Shown in pieces: positions 5,917-7,935 of a stretch of 7,935 nucleotides of DNA (positions are counted from its first letter, which is position 1; each line of letters starts with the position of its first letter). The translations under genes and the position numbers were made by a program. Under the pieces are notes generated by a model that saw only the letters and a list, made by a program, of their open reading frames with translations, was not told the origin of the DNA and did not search any database. The stretch lies in assembly GCA_023416315.1 (NCBI GenBank), contig JAEZIA010000320.1, forward strand, positions 1-7,935. The letters run 5' to 3'. The stretch is from Actinomycetes bacterium. Its GTDB lineage: Bacteria; Actinomycetota; Actinomycetes; Mycobacteriales; Mycobacteriaceae.

Positions 5917-6546
5917 ATGGCCGCCAACATCGCGCCGCGGCGCCCACCCGGCGGCAGCCAGTTGCGCGCCGACCGCACCCGCGAGGCAGTGCTCGACGAA
6001 ACGGTGCGCTGCGTGGTCGAAGAGGGATTCGCCGCCGCCAGCGCCAAGCACATCGCCGAACGGGCCGGGGTGACCTGGGGCGTGGTGCAGTACCACTTCG
6101 GCGATCGCGACAGCCTGCTGATGGCCGTCGTCGACCGCGGTTTTGCCGAGATGCTCGACCTGCTGCGAAACGTGCCGCCGCCGTCGTCCGCGCAAACCCG
6201 ACGCAAGCGGGTCGAATTGGTGGTCCACGCGGCGTGGGAGGCGTTTTCCAGCCCGACCTCGCGGGCGTCGCTGGAGATCCTCATCGGTACCCGAGCGATG
6301 CGTGACAAGCGGGCAACCCGGCACCTCGTCGAATTGCAAAGGGCCATCTCCACATTGAGCCGCGATATCGCCGAGGGTTTGGACAACCCGCACGCGACCG
6401 CGATCGCCGACCTGATCTGGGCCACCATGCGCGGGCTGGTGATCACCCAACTGGTCATGGCGGGCCCGCAACGCGCTAATCGAGAGCTGACCGCACTGGT
6501 CGACGTCATCTGCTCCTACCTCGACCAACACGGGCAAACCCGATGA
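5917..6546 (+). CDS. TetR-family transcriptional regulator
   Basis: A 209-residue TetR-type repressor. After a short basic, Pro-rich N-terminus the DNA-binding domain spans about 20-66, with the helix-turn-helix at 42-61 (AKHIAERAGVTWGVVQYHFG). The remaining helices form the variable ligand and dimer domain. The ATG at 5917 is 2 bp after the reductase stop and has no clear Shine-Dalgarno, so coupling is likely; the frame extends upstream to 5842 but that part lies inside the reductase gene and before the family N-terminus. As last gene of the rightward unit it probably represses its own operon and the divergent ltp operon through the ATTGAGC repeats at 3927-3957. The ligand is likely a pathway intermediate such as an acyl-CoA, which is inference. 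Confidence 0.92.
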   Translation: MAANIAPRRPPGGSQLRADRTREAVLDETVRCVVEEGFAAASAKHIAERAGVTWGVVQYHFGDRDSLLMAVVDRGFAEMLDLLRNVPPPSSAQTRRKRVELVVHAAWEAFSSPTSRASLEILIGTRAMRDKRATRHLVELQRAISTLSRDIAEGLDNPHATAIADLIWATMRGLVITQLVMAGPQRANRELTALVDVICSYLDQHGQTR

Positions 6547-6588
6547 GCACCAAGCACAGTCACAGTTAGGTCATGGTGACGTTCCGAA

Positions 6589-6617
6589 TCGGCGCGCCTG
6601 AGTGACATTGGCGCCGA
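6589..6617 (+). terminator. Possible hairpin terminator after the TetR gene
   Basis: TCGGCGC (6589-6595) and GCGCCGA (6611-6617) are a perfect 7-bp inverted repeat with a 15-nt loop, 43 nt after the TetR stop. It is GC-rich but not followed by T residues, and the next gene starts 20 bp later, so it may instead be leader structure. No convincing promoter for the following gene is seen in 6547-6637. Confidence 0.25.
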
Positions 6618-6637
6618 GCCGTGGTGATCATGGCCGG

Positions 6638-7935
6638 ATGACCGAACCGCTGGGTATCTGCGTGGGCACGACCAGCCTGGTCGCCGCGCGCGCCGGGGCG
6701 GCGCCGGTCATCTGCCCGGCCGCGGTCACGATCGGCGACCAACTGTGGACCGATTTCGTCGAGCGAGTCGGTGATCCGACACCGTTGACCGCAGCTGACG
6801 GCACCGCGTACCGCGCCGAGCAGCTGCTGGCTCTGGCGGTGGCCGGGTTGGCCGATACCGAGGGATCCGGACTGGCCGCGGTCGCCGCGGTCGCAGTGCC
6901 TGCGCACTGGGGGCCCGGTCGCCGCGACGCGTTACGCGAGGCGCTGTGGAGCCTGCCCGCGTTGTCCGAGGCGCCCGCGCCGCCGATCCTGGTGTCCGAC
7001 GCGACCGCCGCACTGCGCTCGCTGCAGAACGATCCCGGCTTGCCGCGCCACGGCGTGGTGGTGGTGTGTGGTGTCGACGCCGACGGAAGTTCGGTGACTC
7101 TGGCCGATGGTGCCGCCGACTATCGCCAGGTCGGTGAGACCGTGCAGAGCCCGGGGCTGCCCGCCGAGTTCGCGGCGTTCGTCGATGACGCACTGCACCG
7201 GGCGAGAATCCCGCGCGACAGCGTCAGCGCCGTGGCTGCGTTCGGTGACGGGGACGCGATAGCGGTTGTCGCCGAGCAACTTTCCGCACATCTGGGGTTG
7301 CCGGTCACGGTCTCGGGCCACCCGCAACTCGACGCGGCGCTGGGCGCGACCCTGGCCGCGGCCAGGCAGCTGGCTGCCGACGCGCCGACCGGCATGGCGC
7401 CCGCACCGCTGATCGCCGACGTAGGTCCGCAGTCGGCGACGATGGCCGCCGCGCTGGCCTGGTCCAGTGACGACGCACCGGAGGACGACGGTGGGTACGA
7501 CCAGTCCGCCGGCTACGGCGACTACGACTACCGCGGGTACCGCGACGACGCCGACGACGACCTGACCATCCTCGGGGTAGAGCCGCAGGCCAGGCGGGGT
7601 TCGGGCCTGACCCGCAGTGTGCCGCTGCTCCTCGGCGGGGCGGCCGCTGTCGCGGCCGTCGCCGTCGGTGGTTTCGCCTACACGCTGACCGGGACCAGCA
7701 CGCCGAACACGCCGTCGGTGAAGCCACTTCCGGCGACCGCGGTCACCTCGGCGGTCAGCGCCCCGCCGCCGGTGCAGGCCCCGCCCGAGACCGTCACGAT
7801 GACCAACCCGCCCGTCGAGACCATCACCGAGCAAGCGCCGCCGCCGACCACCGTCGTCACCGTGGAGACCACGACCACCACGCCGCCGACCACCACGACC
7901 ACCACTACCACCACGACAACGACCCCAACCACGAC
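6638..7935 (+). CDS. Membrane-anchored Hsp70/actin-fold protein with Thr-rich tail, 3' partial
   Basis: The frame is open to the window end (432 codons seen, no stop). ATG 6638 is chosen by fit to the family start; an in-frame GTG at 6602 could add 12 residues, and no strong Shine-Dalgarno is seen. Residues 1-250 resemble a reduced DnaK nucleotide domain: phosphate-1 loop GICVGTTSLVA (6-16), VPAHW (87-91), DATAAL (121-126, like EPTAAA), a degenerate phosphate-2 region near 140-155, and an adenosine-like segment AFGDGDAI...LDAALGATLAA (about 201-241). Key acidic residues of true Hsp70 are not obvious, so ATPase activity is uncertain, and the domain is shorter than DnaK's (about 380). An acidic Tyr/Asp linker (276-308), a basic patch (319-326) and one membrane helix (327-349) follow, then a Pro/Val/Thr-rich stretch expected outside the membrane. 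No DnaK substrate domain is seen. Function unknown; it appears separate from the TetR operon. Confidence 0.82.
   Translation, partial: MTEPLGICVGTTSLVAARAGAAPVICPAAVTIGDQLWTDFVERVGDPTPLTAADGTAYRAEQLLALAVAGLADTEGSGLAAVAAVAVPAHWGPGRRDALREALWSLPALSEAPAPPILVSDATAALRSLQNDPGLPRHGVVVVCGVDADGSSVTLADGAADYRQVGETVQSPGLPAEFAAFVDDALHRARIPRDSVSAVAAFGDGDAIAVVAEQLSAHLGLPVTVSGHPQLDAALGATLAAARQLAADAPTGMAPAPLIADVGPQSATMAAALAWSSDDAPEDDGGYDQSAGYGDYDYRGYRDDADDDLTILGVEPQARRGSGLTRSVPLLLGGAAAVAAVAVGGFAYTLTGTSTPNTPSVKPLPATAVTSAVSAPPPVQAPPETVTMTNPPVETITEQAPPPTTVVTVETTTTTPPTTTTTTTTTTTTPTT
7868..7935 (+). repeat. ACC/ACG trinucleotide tract encoding a threonine run
   Basis: From residue 411 of the Hsp70-like protein nearly every codon is ACC, ACG, ACT or ACA, broken only by proline pairs, and the run continues to the window edge. 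Such tracts can vary in length by slippage. The threonines would lie outside the membrane and be natural sites for O-glycosylation, which is inference. Confidence 0.7.

Noticed and set aside
4541..5947. Minus-strand open frame of 468 codons opposite the SDR and DapB-like genes
   Set aside because: Antisense shadow of GC-rich genes: His/Arg/Gly-heavy composition with no family motif, while the + strand frames show clear enzyme motifs.
5356..6537. Minus-strand open frame of 393 codons opposite the TetR gene
   Set aside because: Low-information Arg/Gly/His composition; the + strand encodes an unmistakable TetR helix-turn-helix.
7678..7932. Minus-strand frame encoding a poly-valine, membrane-like protein
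   Set aside because: It is simply the reverse complement of the threonine codon tract (ACC read as GGT/GTG) at the end of the Hsp70-like gene.

Overview
This high-GC window has frequent GTG/TTG starts, tightly packed genes and mycobacterial-type gene families: Ltp lipid-transfer thiolases paired with DUF35 proteins, split RsbU/STAS/RsbW switches, and a DapB-like reductase next to a TetR regulator. It looks like chromosome of an actinobacterium, most likely a fast-growing Mycobacteriaceae (Mycolicibacterium-like). That assignment is inferred from protein features, not from a database match. No RNA genes, insertion sequences, CRISPR arrays or phage genes were seen.

Left block (1-2273, + strand): a partner-switching signalling module made of three separate proteins. 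They are a GAF-SpoIIE/PP2C phosphatase (5' end cut by the window), a STAS anti-sigma-factor antagonist with its phospho-acceptor serine, and an RsbW-type HATPase kinase/anti-sigma factor. The expected logic is that the kinase holds a sigma factor or phosphorylates the STAS protein, and the GAF-controlled phosphatase removes that phosphate to release the sigma factor. No sigma factor lies in the window. A 158-bp leader with two GC hairpins precedes the STAS gene.

Middle block (2277-6546): two divergent transcription units from one AT-rich intergenic region (about 3896-3983). Leftward is an Ltp-type thiolase-fold protein without the thiolase nucleophilic cysteine, followed 2 bp later by a DUF35 OB-fold partner that has lost its zinc-ribbon cysteines. 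Rightward are a short-chain dehydrogenase, a DapB-like NAD(P)-binding reductase overlapping it by 4 bp, and a TetR regulator 2 bp further on. The shared promoter region carries two 14-bp direct repeats (ATTGAGCNNNTAAT), the second nearly palindromic; they are the obvious candidate operator for the TetR protein. Together this looks like a locally regulated catabolic cassette for a CoA-linked lipid or steroid-like substrate: the dehydrogenase oxidises or reduces, and the Ltp/DUF35 pair could make a retro-aldol C-C cleavage. The substrate cannot be read from the sequence.

Right block (6638-7935, + strand): an incomplete gene running off the window. It encodes an Hsp70/actin-fold ATPase-like domain, an acidic Tyr/Asp-rich linker, one transmembrane helix and a Pro/Val/Thr-rich tail ending in near-continuous threonine codons. 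It is a membrane-anchored, degenerate DnaK-like protein of unknown function.
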